Shown here one piece after another: positions 9,333 to 17,075 of a stretch of DNA of 64,000 nucleotides (positions within the stretch are counted from its first letter, which is position 1; each line of letters begins with the position of its first letter). Source of the DNA: Xylocopilactobacillus apis (GTDB lineage Bacteria; Bacillota; Bacilli; Lactobacillales; Lactobacillaceae); NCBI RefSeq assembly GCF_033095965.1, contig NZ_AP026801.1:1322001-1386000 (forward strand), read 5' to 3'. The notes beneath the pieces are model-generated. The model was not told the DNA's origin. It did no database searches and worked only from the letters and a program-made list of their open reading frames with translations. The position numbers were made by a program, and so were the translations under genes.

Positions 9333-10070
9333 CTACTTTAACAGCTGAGCTAATTCGCGAGCTTTTCGAATTGAAGCGTAAGCAACGCTCCCCTCAACGA
9401 ATCTTAATTCTCTGCTGTGGCTGTCAAAACTTTCCATTAAATCTAAATTTACTAAATAACTTTTATCACAGCGAAATAACATTGGATATTTTTCAGAGAT
9501 ATCGTTCAAATTACCAATAAATTCTGATTCTCTACCAATCGATCGTAATTTTACCCGACCGGGACTAACTTTGGAAGTGCTTAGATAAATTAATTCAGAG
9601 ATAGGAACTGTAAAGTAGCGGGAGCCAATGTGATAGGTAAAAATATTTTCTTTTTTGTACTTTCCTGAACGTAATAAATCATCGACTTTTAAAATATCAT
9701 CATTAATATTTTGTTTGATATGTTCAATCCCCCGTTCTTTCAAAATGTAATCAAGGGGAGCAACTTTTCGCTCTAACGTCAGAAACGACAACTCATCATG
9801 AGTGGTAATAAAGACAATTTGAGCAGTTGGAATTTGACGCCGAATTTCAACTGCCGCTTTTAGACCTGCTTCCTTCTCACCATCAATTTCCATATCTAAG
9901 AAAAATAGACCTTGATGATTCTGATTAATCGAATTCAATAGTTCATCCGGGCTGCTTGCTTTACAGACTAATTCCATTGATAAATCATTAATCAAAACCG
10001 TGTTTTTTATGACTCCAGAATAGATTTCAATTTGTTCAGAACTATCTTCTAGTAAATAAATTGGAAACAT
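9333..10070 (-). CDS. LytTR-family response regulator (AgrA/ComE/PlnC type)
   Basis: A 245-residue regulator. Residues 1-125 are a receiver domain with an acidic pair near residues 8-9 and the phosphoacceptor Asp59 in GLFFLDMEID. Residues ~140-240 are a LytTR DNA-binding domain (YHIGSRYFTVPISELIYLSTS, then FRCDKSYLVNLDLM). LytTR regulators of quorum-sensing systems bind paired 9-mers separated by 12 bases. Two such boxes occur nearby, at 12275-12304 and 14666-14695. The gene is third in an operon behind an ABC exporter and is coupled to the small peptide gene. Its likely kinase partner is encoded 3.2 kb away, at 13296-14498. Confidence 0.9.
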   Translation of the reverse strand: MFPIYLLEDSSEQIEIYSGVIKNTVLINDLSMELVCKASSPDELLNSINQNHQGLFFLDMEIDGEKEAGLKAAVEIRRQIPTAQIVFITTHDELSFLTLERKVAPLDYILKERGIEHIKQNINDDILKVDDLLRSGKYKKENIFTYHIGSRYFTVPISELIYLSTSKVSPGRVKLRSIGRESEFIGNLNDISEKYPMLFRCDKSYLVNLDLMESFDSHSRELRFVEGSVAYASIRKARELAQLLK

Positions 10071-10082
10071 TATTTTCTCCTA

Positions 10083-11321
10083 TTAGGAATTGTTGCTTTT
10101 TAAAAGTTTTGCAGAAGTTTTAAGCGAATCCCAAACGCCTTTTTGAGAATAAACCAAAACATTAGCTTGATACATTTTACCAACAAAAATGCTAACCAGC
10201 ACGGTACTTACAAGCTCAATTACCAAAGAAATCACAGCTTCAACCCAAGTCATATTGCCAAGCACTAACAAAACTGGTGCGATTAATTGAGAAAATAACG
10301 GAATAAAAGCAAAAATTTTAACTAATGGAGTTACTCCTCCTACAATTGAAGTAACGGCCAAAATGAAAGCAATAATTGTCGGGAACGTTAATGGAGTTAC
10401 TGCTTGATTTACTTGCTCTAAATTATTTACAAGTGAGCCTAACATGGCTGCAAGAACCAAGTAGAGGAAAACACCGATCAGTCCAAACAATACTGCGAAT
10501 AATAGCTCGGGACTGATTAAATAGTTCCACGAAAAATTTTTGAATAATTTATTATCTGCAAATAATTGTTTAGCAGCCAGACCCATGAAACCATAGATTA
10601 TTAACTGTGTGGTCATGGTTAAGAAAATCCCGATTACCTCACCTAAAAATTGAACCTTGGAATTCGTACTAGAGAGGATGATTTCCATTACTCGATCACC
10701 TTTTTCATTTCCGATGTTTGTAGCCATCTGCATCATATAAAACAAATTTAAAACGTAAAAGATCATTGAAATAATGAAAATTGCAACAATTTTTGTTTGA
10801 TTTTTATCTTCATTTTGAGTGACTAAGCGATTATGACTAACTGTTCGATGATGTTTATTAAAGTCTGGAGGGGTTACTATTTTCTTTAGTGAGGTCGGCG
10901 GCAAATTCATCGACTGAGCTTTAAAGTTAAGATCAATTTGATTAATTGCCAGCTGGAGATCTTCTTCAGAAATTTTATGACTCTGGTTGGTATCGTAAAG
11001 ATCAGCTTTAAGATCATCAGACTGTTTAGTAACCTTCAAATATCCATCTATTTTCTGATTAACCAGTGCTTTTTTTGCAGCAGCTTCACTCTTGTAATCT
11101 ACAACATATTTGGTATTTTTCGAATTGAAATTGGTAAATGTCTGGCTTAAAGACGAATCAGTTGATACGACTGCAATCTTTGCACTTTTACTATTAGCAT
11201 TGCTCGATATCATAAATCCAATTCCAAATAATAAAATTGGACCAAATAACATCCATAAAAATACTGGTGATTTTAGATTTTGAAGAAAAACATTTTTCAC
11301 TACTATCTTAAACTTATTCAT
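10083..11321 (-). CDS. ABC-2 type permease (NatB-like)
   Basis: A 412-residue membrane protein with one N-terminal helix (~18-35), a large extracytoplasmic domain (~40-170) and a C-terminal group of about five helices (~175-385). This is the layout of NatB/YhaP-type ABC-2 permeases, which export sodium, peptides or bacteriocins. The start overlaps the ATPase gene by 8 bases, with GAGGG as ribosome binding site. Genetic coupling to a LytTR regulator and a hydrophobic peptide suggests peptide export or self-protection. The substrate is not known. Confidence 0.83.
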   Translation of the reverse strand: MNKFKIVVKNVFLQNLKSPVFLWMLFGPILLFGIGFMISSNANSKSAKIAVVSTDSSLSQTFTNFNSKNTKYVVDYKSEAAAKKALVNQKIDGYLKVTKQSDDLKADLYDTNQSHKISEEDLQLAINQIDLNFKAQSMNLPPTSLKKIVTPPDFNKHHRTVSHNRLVTQNEDKNQTKIVAIFIISMIFYVLNLFYMMQMATNIGNEKGDRVMEIILSSTNSKVQFLGEVIGIFLTMTTQLIIYGFMGLAAKQLFADNKLFKNFSWNYLISPELLFAVLFGLIGVFLYLVLAAMLGSLVNNLEQVNQAVTPLTFPTIIAFILAVTSIVGGVTPLVKIFAFIPLFSQLIAPVLLVLGNMTWVEAVISLVIELVSTVLVSIFVGKMYQANVLVYSQKGVWDSLKTSAKLLKSNNS

Positions 11322-12210
11322 GGTCTTCCCTCGCTTTGAGTTTAAAAATTTCAGTTAGAGAAAGAGGCTTTTGAGAAAACTGATCGAAGCTCCCTTTAGC
11401 TTGAACCTGAGATAGAATTTCTTTGCCAACAGCGGGATCGGTTAATGTAATCTCAAAAACGCCATTCTGTTCATGAATCTCTTTAATTCCTTCAATCTTT
11501 AAAAGATCGTCTCTGGTTAACTTCGATTCTAAGAAAACTTTAATGCGTCCGTATTGATTACGAACATCTTTTACTGATCCTTTAAGAACTGTCTGACCAT
11601 TCCTTAACATCAAAACTTGATCGCTTAATTCTTCAACGTTATCCATATTATGACTGGAAAAAATTATGCACTTACCTTTTTGCTTTTCTTCTAAAATCGC
11701 ATCTCGAAAAATTTGAGCATTGACTGGGTCTAATCCTGAGAAAGGCTCATCAAAAATTAAATACTTAGGTTCATGAATCAAAGTCACTATTAATTGAACT
11801 TTCTGCTGATTTCCTTTTGAAAGAGATTTCAGCTTATCAGTTTTTTTGCCCTTTATTTCAAATTTCTCAAAATAATGATCAATTTTTTCTTTGGTAATAC
11901 TTCGGGGCTGTCCCTTTAGTTCTGCTAAATAGAGAATCTGATCTTCAATTCGCATTTTGGGAAACAATCCTCGTTCTTCGGGCAGATACCCAATTTGATT
12001 TAAGACTTGGTCATTAACCGTCTTCTGATCAAAAAGGACATTGCCATGATCTGGGTTCATCAACCCTAAAAGAATTCGAAAAGTCGTAGTTTTTCCTGCA
12101 CCATTTTGACCAATCAAGCCCATAATCTCTCCTGCTTGAACTTGAAAAGATTCTGCATTAAGAGCTTTAACGGTACCAAAAGATTTGCTGATATCATTTA
12201 CTTCTAACAC
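11314..12210 (-). CDS. ABC transporter ATP-binding protein (NatA/EcsA-like)
   Basis: A 298-residue ATPase with Walker A GQNGAGKTT (around 34-42), signature LSKGNQQK (around 134), Walker B YLIFDEPFSGLDP (around 155) and H-loop IIFSSHNMD. It is the first gene of the LytTR operon. The start is GTG at 12208-12210 with an AAGGAGGAAG site. A direct-repeat LytTR box lies 65-94 bases upstream. The C-terminal ~80 residues form the accessory domain common in NatA-like proteins. Confidence 0.88.
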   Translation of the reverse strand: MLEVNDISKSFGTVKALNAESFQVQAGEIMGLIGQNGAGKTTTFRILLGLMNPDHGNVLFDQKTVNDQVLNQIGYLPEERGLFPKMRIEDQILYLAELKGQPRSITKEKIDHYFEKFEIKGKKTDKLKSLSKGNQQKVQLIVTLIHEPKYLIFDEPFSGLDPVNAQIFRDAILEEKQKGKCIIFSSHNMDNVEELSDQVLMLRNGQTVLKGSVKDVRNQYGRIKVFLESKLTRDDLLKIEGIKEIHEQNGVFEITLTDPAVGKEILSQVQAKGSFDQFSQKPLSLTEIFKLKAREDHE

Positions 12211-12274
12211 TTTCTTCCTCCTTAGTATTTATCTAAACCTTACCTGATAAAATACCTAAATGGTTCAAAAAAAT

Positions 12275-12304
12275 ATCAACGTACACTTTTGGCAGATTAA
12301 CGTT
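12275..12304 (-). promoter_or_regulatory. LytTR response-regulator binding box A (direct repeat, 12-base spacer)
   Basis: On the minus strand the order is AACGTTAAT, 12 bases, TACGTTGAT. This geometry equals the PlnC/PlnD-type boxes of lactobacillar bacteriocin loci. A weak -10 (TTTTAT, minus strand, 12247-12252) follows 22 bases after the second repeat, with no good -35, as expected for an activator-dependent promoter. It controls the ABC–regulator–peptide operon by inference. Confidence 0.75.
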
Positions 12305-12377
12305 CATGATTTCTTTTAATTCTTATCAATTACAGTTTTATGGTAAACTAACGCTGATAATAAGAGGAGGAACGGTA

Positions 12378-13051
12378 ATGCCAGATGAATTTTCAGTTGA
12401 ATATGCCAAAAATCACAAAAAAGATTTAATTTCTTTTGTGGTCGTAGGAAAAGAGAAATAACCTGTTAAAACTGCGATCTTCATGGTTGGTAGTCCCGGT
12501 GCAGGAAAAACCGAATCCGTTCAAACTCTCCACTCGATAAATCCCAACTTATGTATAATTGATGCGACTTATTTCGAGCAAAGTTCCCGGGATATATCGG
12601 AAATAACTCCGACCAGTTTCAAAGAGGTTCTGCTCTTCTAGTAGATGCCTCGTTAGATTTGGTATTTAAAAAAGGATTCAGTTTTGTCCTTGATGCAACA
12701 TTTGCTACCCCTAAAGCTGAACAAAACCTTGTCCGTGCTTTCAACAAGAATTACAATGTATACATATACTATGTTTATCAAGATCCTTTAATTGCTTGGG
12801 ATTTCACGAAAAAGCGGGAAGCTGTTGAAGGAAGGACCGTTCCCAAAGAGCGGTTTATTAACGCTTTTTTTGAAGCCCGTAACAATTTGCAGCGCTTAAA
12901 AAGCAAATTTCAAAACGATCTTACTGTTAACATCTTAGTAAAGAACTTCCAAAACAAAATTGTCGATTCCATAATGGATATCGACAACATTGAACTGATC
13001 TTACCAATTAAATATTCAAAAAAAGATTTGGAGGAAAAACTACATGACTGA
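12378..13051 (+). pseudogene. Zeta-toxin-family ATPase/kinase gene, broken
   Basis: The ATG at 12378 has a good AGAGGAGG site. The frame stops after 27 codons at TAA 12459-12461. The same frame then continues with a zeta-type P-loop (AIFMVGSPGAGKTE) until 12641. From about 12575 the family sequence continues one frame over (FPGYIGNNSDQFQRGSALLVDASLDLVFKKGFSF, in pieces) to the end at 13051. So one nonsense codon and one single-base deletion interrupt the gene. Zeta toxins phosphorylate UDP-activated amino sugars. The chromosomal copies of this long type have uncertain roles. The downstream partner gene overlaps its end by 8 bases and is intact. Confidence 0.85.
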
Positions 13052-13229
13052 AAGAGAAAAAGTTGATGCAATTATGGATAAATATAATCGTAATTTTTCG
13101 ATTCTCCAAAGTAAAGGGACAGTTAGAGAATTAAAAACTGTTTTTAATTACGTTGCAAGTGAAGCCAATCACAAGCAAAGGCTATTAGTTGGTCTCGATC
13201 AAGATACGAGCTCTAGTGATCAATTTTAG
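13044..13229 (+). CDS. Small partner protein of the zeta-toxin-like gene
   Basis: A 61-residue soluble, charged, mainly helical protein that starts within the end of the zeta-toxin-like gene, with a TTGGAGG site. Its position suggests a co-translated partner or antitoxin-like protein. It does not resemble a classical epsilon antitoxin that I know. The frame is intact although the toxin gene is broken. It ends at a good terminator whose stem overlaps the stop codon. Confidence 0.6.
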   Translation: MTEREKVDAIMDKYNRNFSILQSKGTVRELKTVFNYVASEANHKQRLLVGLDQDTSSSDQF

Positions 13230-13241
13230 AACTCGTTTTTT
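13206..13241 (+). terminator. Terminator after the zeta-toxin locus
   Basis: ACGAG-C-TCTA pairs with TAGA-A-CTCGT with one mismatch and is followed by a run of six or more T. Confidence 0.8.
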
Positions 13242-13295
13242 CTTGCTTTTCTTTTAAGTAATTAACCTAACATCATGAACTAAATTCATAAAGTA

Positions 13296-14498
13296 CTAGT
13301 TCGTTGCGATCATTAAAGTCATTTGGAGATTTCCATTTATTAATTCTTTTTCAAAAAACAATTCTGAATTTTGTTCCACTAAATTATTAACGTTTGCCAA
13401 ACCGAAGCCTTGATGATTCTTTTTGGTAGTATAGCCATTTTCAAATAACTGGTCTAAATTATATAAATTAGAAGCCTGATTACTTACAGTTATTTCAATT
13501 AGATCAGGAGAATTAATCAAAGCACAGGAGATCTTTTTCTCTGTTTCTTTTTCAGTATGTTCAATCGCATTATCCAATAAAATTCCAAGAATTCTAATCA
13601 CCGTAAGGACTTGTTTTTCTGGGACTTTTAAAAGCTCCTTAATTTCAAGTTCTAATTGGATTCCTAATTTTTGAGCTGCAAAAAATTTCTGAATAATGAG
13701 CCCTCGAATCGGCTCATTTTGTAAATACTCTAAATGATTGAGCGCAAACTTATTCAATTTTTCTTCAGTCGGCTGTTCTAAAAGCAACTGTTTGTAATAT
13801 GACGTAAACTGTTCTTGATTTCCGTCCTTTACAACCCCTTCCAAAGATAGCAGAAGGTTGTGATAATCATGTTTAAAATGACGTAATTCTTGATATTGCT
13901 GTTCTATGTTGTTTAGATAATTTTGCAGCTGTTCATTTTGAATCACTTTTTCTTCTGCTGCCCGACGAGAAACGTCTAATAAAAGTAAAGCCATCACAAG
14001 AATAAATACAATTCCTAAAAAAATTGCTACAACAAGTAAAAAATTATTACTTTTGCGATTAAATAAAAGATAAAGGATCATCAGCATATAACTGAACCAA
14101 ATCACTAAAGTTAAAATTAAAAGAAACCAAAAAACTTTACGCTCTAAATTAAGTTTTTCAACTCCACTAGCAATTTGCTCAAGTTTACTTCGGTTTTTAG
14201 AAATAAAAAATGAAATTATAATTACCGAAATAATACAAATAAATTCAAATATTAAAACTAATAAATTATTTGATTTAATAAATCGAGTCATTATCGGAAC
14301 AAATATATTCAAGAGAAAACTAATTACATACACAGTGCTCAATGATAAAAGACGTAAATTAAAAAAGTGATAATCCATTTTTTTGTTTTCAATCCGTCGA
14401 TAAATCATTGATCCAAAAAGCCAAATTAAAATGCTTAAATAACCAATTATGAAACCAATGGCTGCATTTATAGCAATCCAAAACAAGCTCTTAATCAA
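13296..14498 (-). CDS. GHKL sensor histidine kinase (AgrC/HPK10-like)
   Basis: A 400-residue kinase with about five membrane helices in residues 1-180, a coiled-coil-like linker (~185-215), the phosphoacceptor motif FKHDYHNLL (around 210), N-box LLDNAIEH (around 310) and G-box GFGLANV (around 368). This is the class that pairs with LytTR regulators and senses peptides. The start is read as TTG 14496-14498. It overlaps the stop of a tiny upstream ORF, which would explain the lack of its own ribosome binding site. A -10 TATAAT lies at 14636-14641. It is the likely partner of the regulator at 9333-10070. Confidence 0.85.
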   Translation of the reverse strand: MIKSLFWIAINAAIGFIIGYLSILIWLFGSMIYRRIENKKMDYHFFNLRLLSLSTVYVISFLLNIFVPIMTRFIKSNNLLVLIFEFICIISVIIISFFISKNRSKLEQIASGVEKLNLERKVFWFLLILTLVIWFSYMLMILYLLFNRKSNNFLLVVAIFLGIVFILVMALLLLDVSRRAAEEKVIQNEQLQNYLNNIEQQYQELRHFKHDYHNLLLSLEGVVKDGNQEQFTSYYKQLLLEQPTEEKLNKFALNHLEYLQNEPIRGLIIQKFFAAQKLGIQLELEIKELLKVPEKQVLTVIRILGILLDNAIEHTEKETEKKISCALINSPDLIEITVSNQASNLYNLDQLFENGYTTKKNHQGFGLANVNNLVEQNSELFFEKELINGNLQMTLMIATN

Positions 14499-14601
14499 AT
14501 GTCGATGGTCGATTCTGGTTTAAAAAATCCTCAAAAAATATAATTTCACTATACGTCAAGAAAAAATCTACGAAAATTAACGCCCAATCGACTTTTTCCA
14601 A
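14491..14601 (-). CDS. Possible 36-residue leader ORF coupled to the histidine kinase
   Basis: Between the kinase promoter and the kinase gene lies a TTG-started frame (14599-14601) preceded by GGAG at 9 bases. It encodes a hydrophobic/acidic peptide (segments DWALIFVDFF and EIIFFEDFLNQ) whose TAA stop overlaps the kinase TTG. It contains no cysteine and there is no AgrB neighbour. It could be a translated leader or peptide pheromone precursor, or chance. Confidence 0.25.
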   Translation of the reverse strand: MEKVDWALIFVDFFLTYSEIIFFEDFLNQNRPSTFD

Positions 14602-14635
14602 AATTAATTGCTCCAATCTAAAAAATCTACTTTTT

Positions 14636-14641
14636 ATTATA
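14636..14641 (-). promoter_or_regulatory. -10 element of the histidine-kinase gene
   Basis: A perfect TATAAT on the minus strand, exactly 24 bases from the nearer edge of LytTR box B. No -35 hexamer is visible. Confidence 0.5.
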
Positions 14642-14665
14642 CCGTTGTCTACAAAATTATCTTTT

Positions 14666-14695
14666 GACGTTAATAGGTCAATTACGAACGTTAAA
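14666..14695 (+). promoter_or_regulatory. LytTR response-regulator binding box B in a divergent promoter region
   Basis: GACGTTAAT, 12 bases, AACGTTAAA on the plus strand: the same spacing and core as box A. A weak -10 (TTTTAT, 14720-14725) for the plus-strand gene lies 24 bases downstream. The kinase -10 lies 24 bases to the other side, so the box is centred between two divergent promoters. Confidence 0.72.
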
Positions 14696-14768
14696 ATCAA
14701 TTTGTTAAAACAAATGATGTTTTATGGTATCTTTAGTCCAGCATTTATTACTTAATAAAGGAGTATTT

Positions 14769-14996
14769 ATGAAAATTATAACTTTTAAAGTTGCTGCCAG
14801 ATATATTCTCTTAATCACAGCTGTTATTGAAAGCATTTCTTTGATCATTGCTATTATTAATGGATCACCATTTCAAAAAATAATCGATAAATTAAACGTC
14901 CTTTTCATAGATCTTTTTGGTTATTATGCAACTAATTATATAGATGATTCAGCTGAAAAAGATGATGCCAGAAGAAAAATAAAACTTCGAAAGTAA
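14769..14996 (+). CDS. 75-residue membrane-associated protein under the LytTR box
   Basis: The start is the ATG 14769-14771 behind AAAGGAG. An earlier in-frame ATG lies inside the promoter and is rejected. The protein has one clear membrane helix (about 10-29), an amphipathic middle (KIIDKLNVLFIDLFGYY) and a very polar, basic tail (DDARRKIKLRK). It is not recognisable as a known bacteriocin or pheromone. The position downstream of box B makes it a likely regulated output of the two-component system. Confidence 0.65.
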   Translation: MKIITFKVAARYILLITAVIESISLIIAIINGSPFQKIIDKLNVLFIDLFGYYATNYIDDSAEKDDARRKIKLRK

Positions 14997-15031
14997 AACC
15001 ATATAAGCTGTCCGAAACAAACTTTAATTTT

Positions 15032-15040
15032 TGTTACAAT
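15032..15040 (+). promoter_or_regulatory. Extended -10 promoter of the LafB-like gene
   Basis: TGTTACAAT fits the TGnTAnAAT extended -10 form and lies about 35 bases before the start codon. Confidence 0.4.
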
Positions 15041-15074
15041 AGAACTATCAATAAGACAACGGTGATTTGTAACT

Positions 15075-16097
15075 ATGATAAAAATTAATATGTTTTCTCA
15101 AGCCGATAAAGTCGGCGGCCAAGGTGTGGGAAGTGCTTACGATGAATTGATCGGGGCCATGAAAAAATATGGTCAAAAAGATTTTGACATGACCATCAAT
15201 TCGCTTAAAAAATCAGACATTACCCACTATCACACCATCAATCCTCGGTATTATTTATTGTCTTTTTTTAAAAACAAAAGAGGAGTTGGGGTTGGCTCTG
15301 TTCACTTTGTCCCTGAAACGTTAAATGGAAGTTTACGAATCCCTAAACCCTTTAAAAAAATATTTGATTGGTACTTAATATCATTTTATAAACGAATGGA
15401 CGGACTGGTTGTTGTTAATCCTGAGTTTGTTAATGAAGTTGTGAAATTAGGCATCTCAAAAGAAAAAGTCACCTATATTCCAAATTTTGTAAGTTCAAAA
15501 GAATTTTATGAAATGAATGATGATGAAAAAAAACGTTTCAGGCAGAAATTGGGTATTAAACCTGACAAATTTGTAGTTCTGGGAGTCGGACAAATTCAAA
15601 AAAGAAAAGGCTTTGACGACTTTGTTAAATTAGCGAAGCAAAATCCTGACATTCAGTTCATCTGGGCTGGCGGATTTTCATTTGGCAAAATAACCGACGG
15701 CTACGACAGTTACAAGAAAATTTACGATAATCCCCCCGCAAATATGTTGTTTACCGGCATCATTAAAAGGAAAGAATTGGCTTCATACTACAACATTGCA
15801 AATCTCTTCTTATTGCCTTCATACTCTGAACTATTTCCGATGAGTATTCTGGAAGCTCTTAACTGCAATACCCCGATTATGTTAAGAAACTTAGATTTAT
15901 ACGTCGATATTTTAGGCGATTCCTATCTTGCTGAAAAAGACGTTACTGAAATGGATCAAAACTTAAAATACTACTCAAAACACGAAGATGAGCTTAAAGA
16001 ATTTAATAAAAAAAGCCGAAAATGGGCAAATTTATATTCTGAAGAGAGTATCTACAACCGCTGGAAAGAATATTATATAAGTCTTCTAAACAAATAA
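15075..16097 (+). CDS. GT4 glycosyltransferase, LafB-like glycolipid synthase
   Basis: A 340-residue GT-B protein. The N-terminus (MIKINMFSQADKVGGQGVGSAY) and overall length match the LafB/CpoA group, which adds a second sugar to glucosyl-diacylglycerol to make the glycolipid anchor of lipoteichoic acid. The C-terminal nucleotide-sugar site has QKRKGFDD (~195) and an EX7E-type motif, SELFPMSILEAL (~260). LafB is usually encoded next to LafA. Here it stands alone with its own promoter and terminator, so the acceptor-forming enzyme must be elsewhere. The ribosome binding site is GGTGAT. Confidence 0.75.
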   Translation: MIKINMFSQADKVGGQGVGSAYDELIGAMKKYGQKDFDMTINSLKKSDITHYHTINPRYYLLSFFKNKRGVGVGSVHFVPETLNGSLRIPKPFKKIFDWYLISFYKRMDGLVVVNPEFVNEVVKLGISKEKVTYIPNFVSSKEFYEMNDDEKKRFRQKLGIKPDKFVVLGVGQIQKRKGFDDFVKLAKQNPDIQFIWAGGFSFGKITDGYDSYKKIYDNPPANMLFTGIIKRKELASYYNIANLFLLPSYSELFPMSILEALNCNTPIMLRNLDLYVDILGDSYLAEKDVTEMDQNLKYYSKHEDELKEFNKKSRKWANLYSEESIYNRWKEYYISLLNK

Positions 16098-16124
16098 AGC
16101 AATCCTTTTGGACTGCTTTATTTG
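16091..16124. terminator. Shared terminator of two convergent genes
   Basis: CAAATAAAGCAATCC pairs with GGACTGCTTTATTTG around TTTT. The TAA stop codons of both flanking genes (16095-16097 plus, 16118-16120 minus) are inside the two arms of the stem. Confidence 0.85.
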
Positions 16125-17074
16125 TTTACTTGATTTAATGCCGTTTGATCTCGTAAGTAAGATATTAAGTTTTTTGATGCTTCTTTTGCAATCGCAACTC
16201 TTGCTTCCATTGTTCCAGTTCCAGCATGAGGAGTCATGATAACGTTATCCAATTCCCTTAATTCTTGAGGAACTTCGGGTTCATTTTCAAAAACATCTAA
16301 TCCTGCTCCGGCAATGTCTCCTGTTTGAAGCGATTTAATTAAATCAGATTGATTTACTAATGCTCCACGTGCTGAATTAATTATATAAGCACTGTTTTTC
16401 ATCTTTTTAAAAACATCTGCGTTAAATACTCCAGTTGTCGAAGGAAGTGCTGGCGCATGCAGTGTGATTACATCAGAATTCACCACTAAAGAATCAAAAT
16501 CCGCATATTGGACATTAAGTTTCCCTTCCAAATCTTGAGCTAATTGGCGGCGGTTATGATAAATTACTTTCATTCCAAAAGTTTGAGCAAACCTGGCAAC
16601 TTCTGAACCAATCCGACCTAAACCATAAACTCCCAAAGTTTTTTCTTGTAGGTCCATTCCCATATATTGAGGTTCGGAAACATTCAGCCATTTTCCCGAA
16701 CGAATAGAATGATCGTAAAACTGCAGCCGACGAACTGTTGCCAAAATGAGTGCAAAGGTCATTTCTGCGGTTGGAACCAAAACACTTTGAGGACAATTGG
16801 AAACAACTATTCCTTTATTTTTCGCATATTCTACATCAACATGGTCAAAACCAACCCCGAACGTAGTGATTATTTTTAAATTTGTCCCTGCATCGATTAA
16901 CTCCCGATCACCATTTAATCCAGCAATCAGTAAACCATCGTAATCCTTTAAATGTTCAAGCACCCAACTGCGGTTTTCTTTTTCAGGTTCATACGTAACA
17001 TCAAAAACATCATTTAACTCAGTTAATCCTGCTCTTGGTACAATCCCCGTTACTAGTACTTTTAATTTAGCCAT
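16118..17074 (-). CDS. D-isomer-specific 2-hydroxyacid dehydrogenase
   Basis: A 318-residue NAD(P)-dependent dehydrogenase of the glyoxylate/hydroxypyruvate-reductase-like group. It has a Rossmann motif GVYGLGRIGSEVA (around 148) followed by HNRR, which suggests NADP(H) preference. The catalytic Arg-Glu-His set is visible in NSARGALVN, ENEPEVP and MTPHAGTGT. It reduces a 2-ketoacid to a D-2-hydroxyacid or the reverse. It follows an amidohydrolase gene by one base, so the two probably act in one small pathway of unknown substrate. Confidence 0.88.
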   Translation of the reverse strand: MAKLKVLVTGIVPRAGLTELNDVFDVTYEPEKENRSWVLEHLKDYDGLLIAGLNGDRELIDAGTNLKIITTFGVGFDHVDVEYAKNKGIVVSNCPQSVLVPTAEMTFALILATVRRLQFYDHSIRSGKWLNVSEPQYMGMDLQEKTLGVYGLGRIGSEVARFAQTFGMKVIYHNRRQLAQDLEGKLNVQYADFDSLVVNSDVITLHAPALPSTTGVFNADVFKKMKNSAYIINSARGALVNQSDLIKSLQTGDIAGAGLDVFENEPEVPQELRELDNVIMTPHAGTGTMEARVAIAKEASKNLISYLRDQTALNQVNK

Positions 17075-17075
17075 T

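Noticed and set aside
14602-14700. TTG-started N-terminal extension of the small ORF upstream of the kinase
   Set aside because: It crosses the kinase -10 and the LytTR box and has no ribosome binding site. Only the shorter ORF from 14601 is kept, at low confidence.
14724-14768. Earlier ATG for the 75-residue protein
   Set aside because: It lies inside the predicted promoter and has no ribosome binding site, whereas the ATG at 14769 has AAAGGAG.
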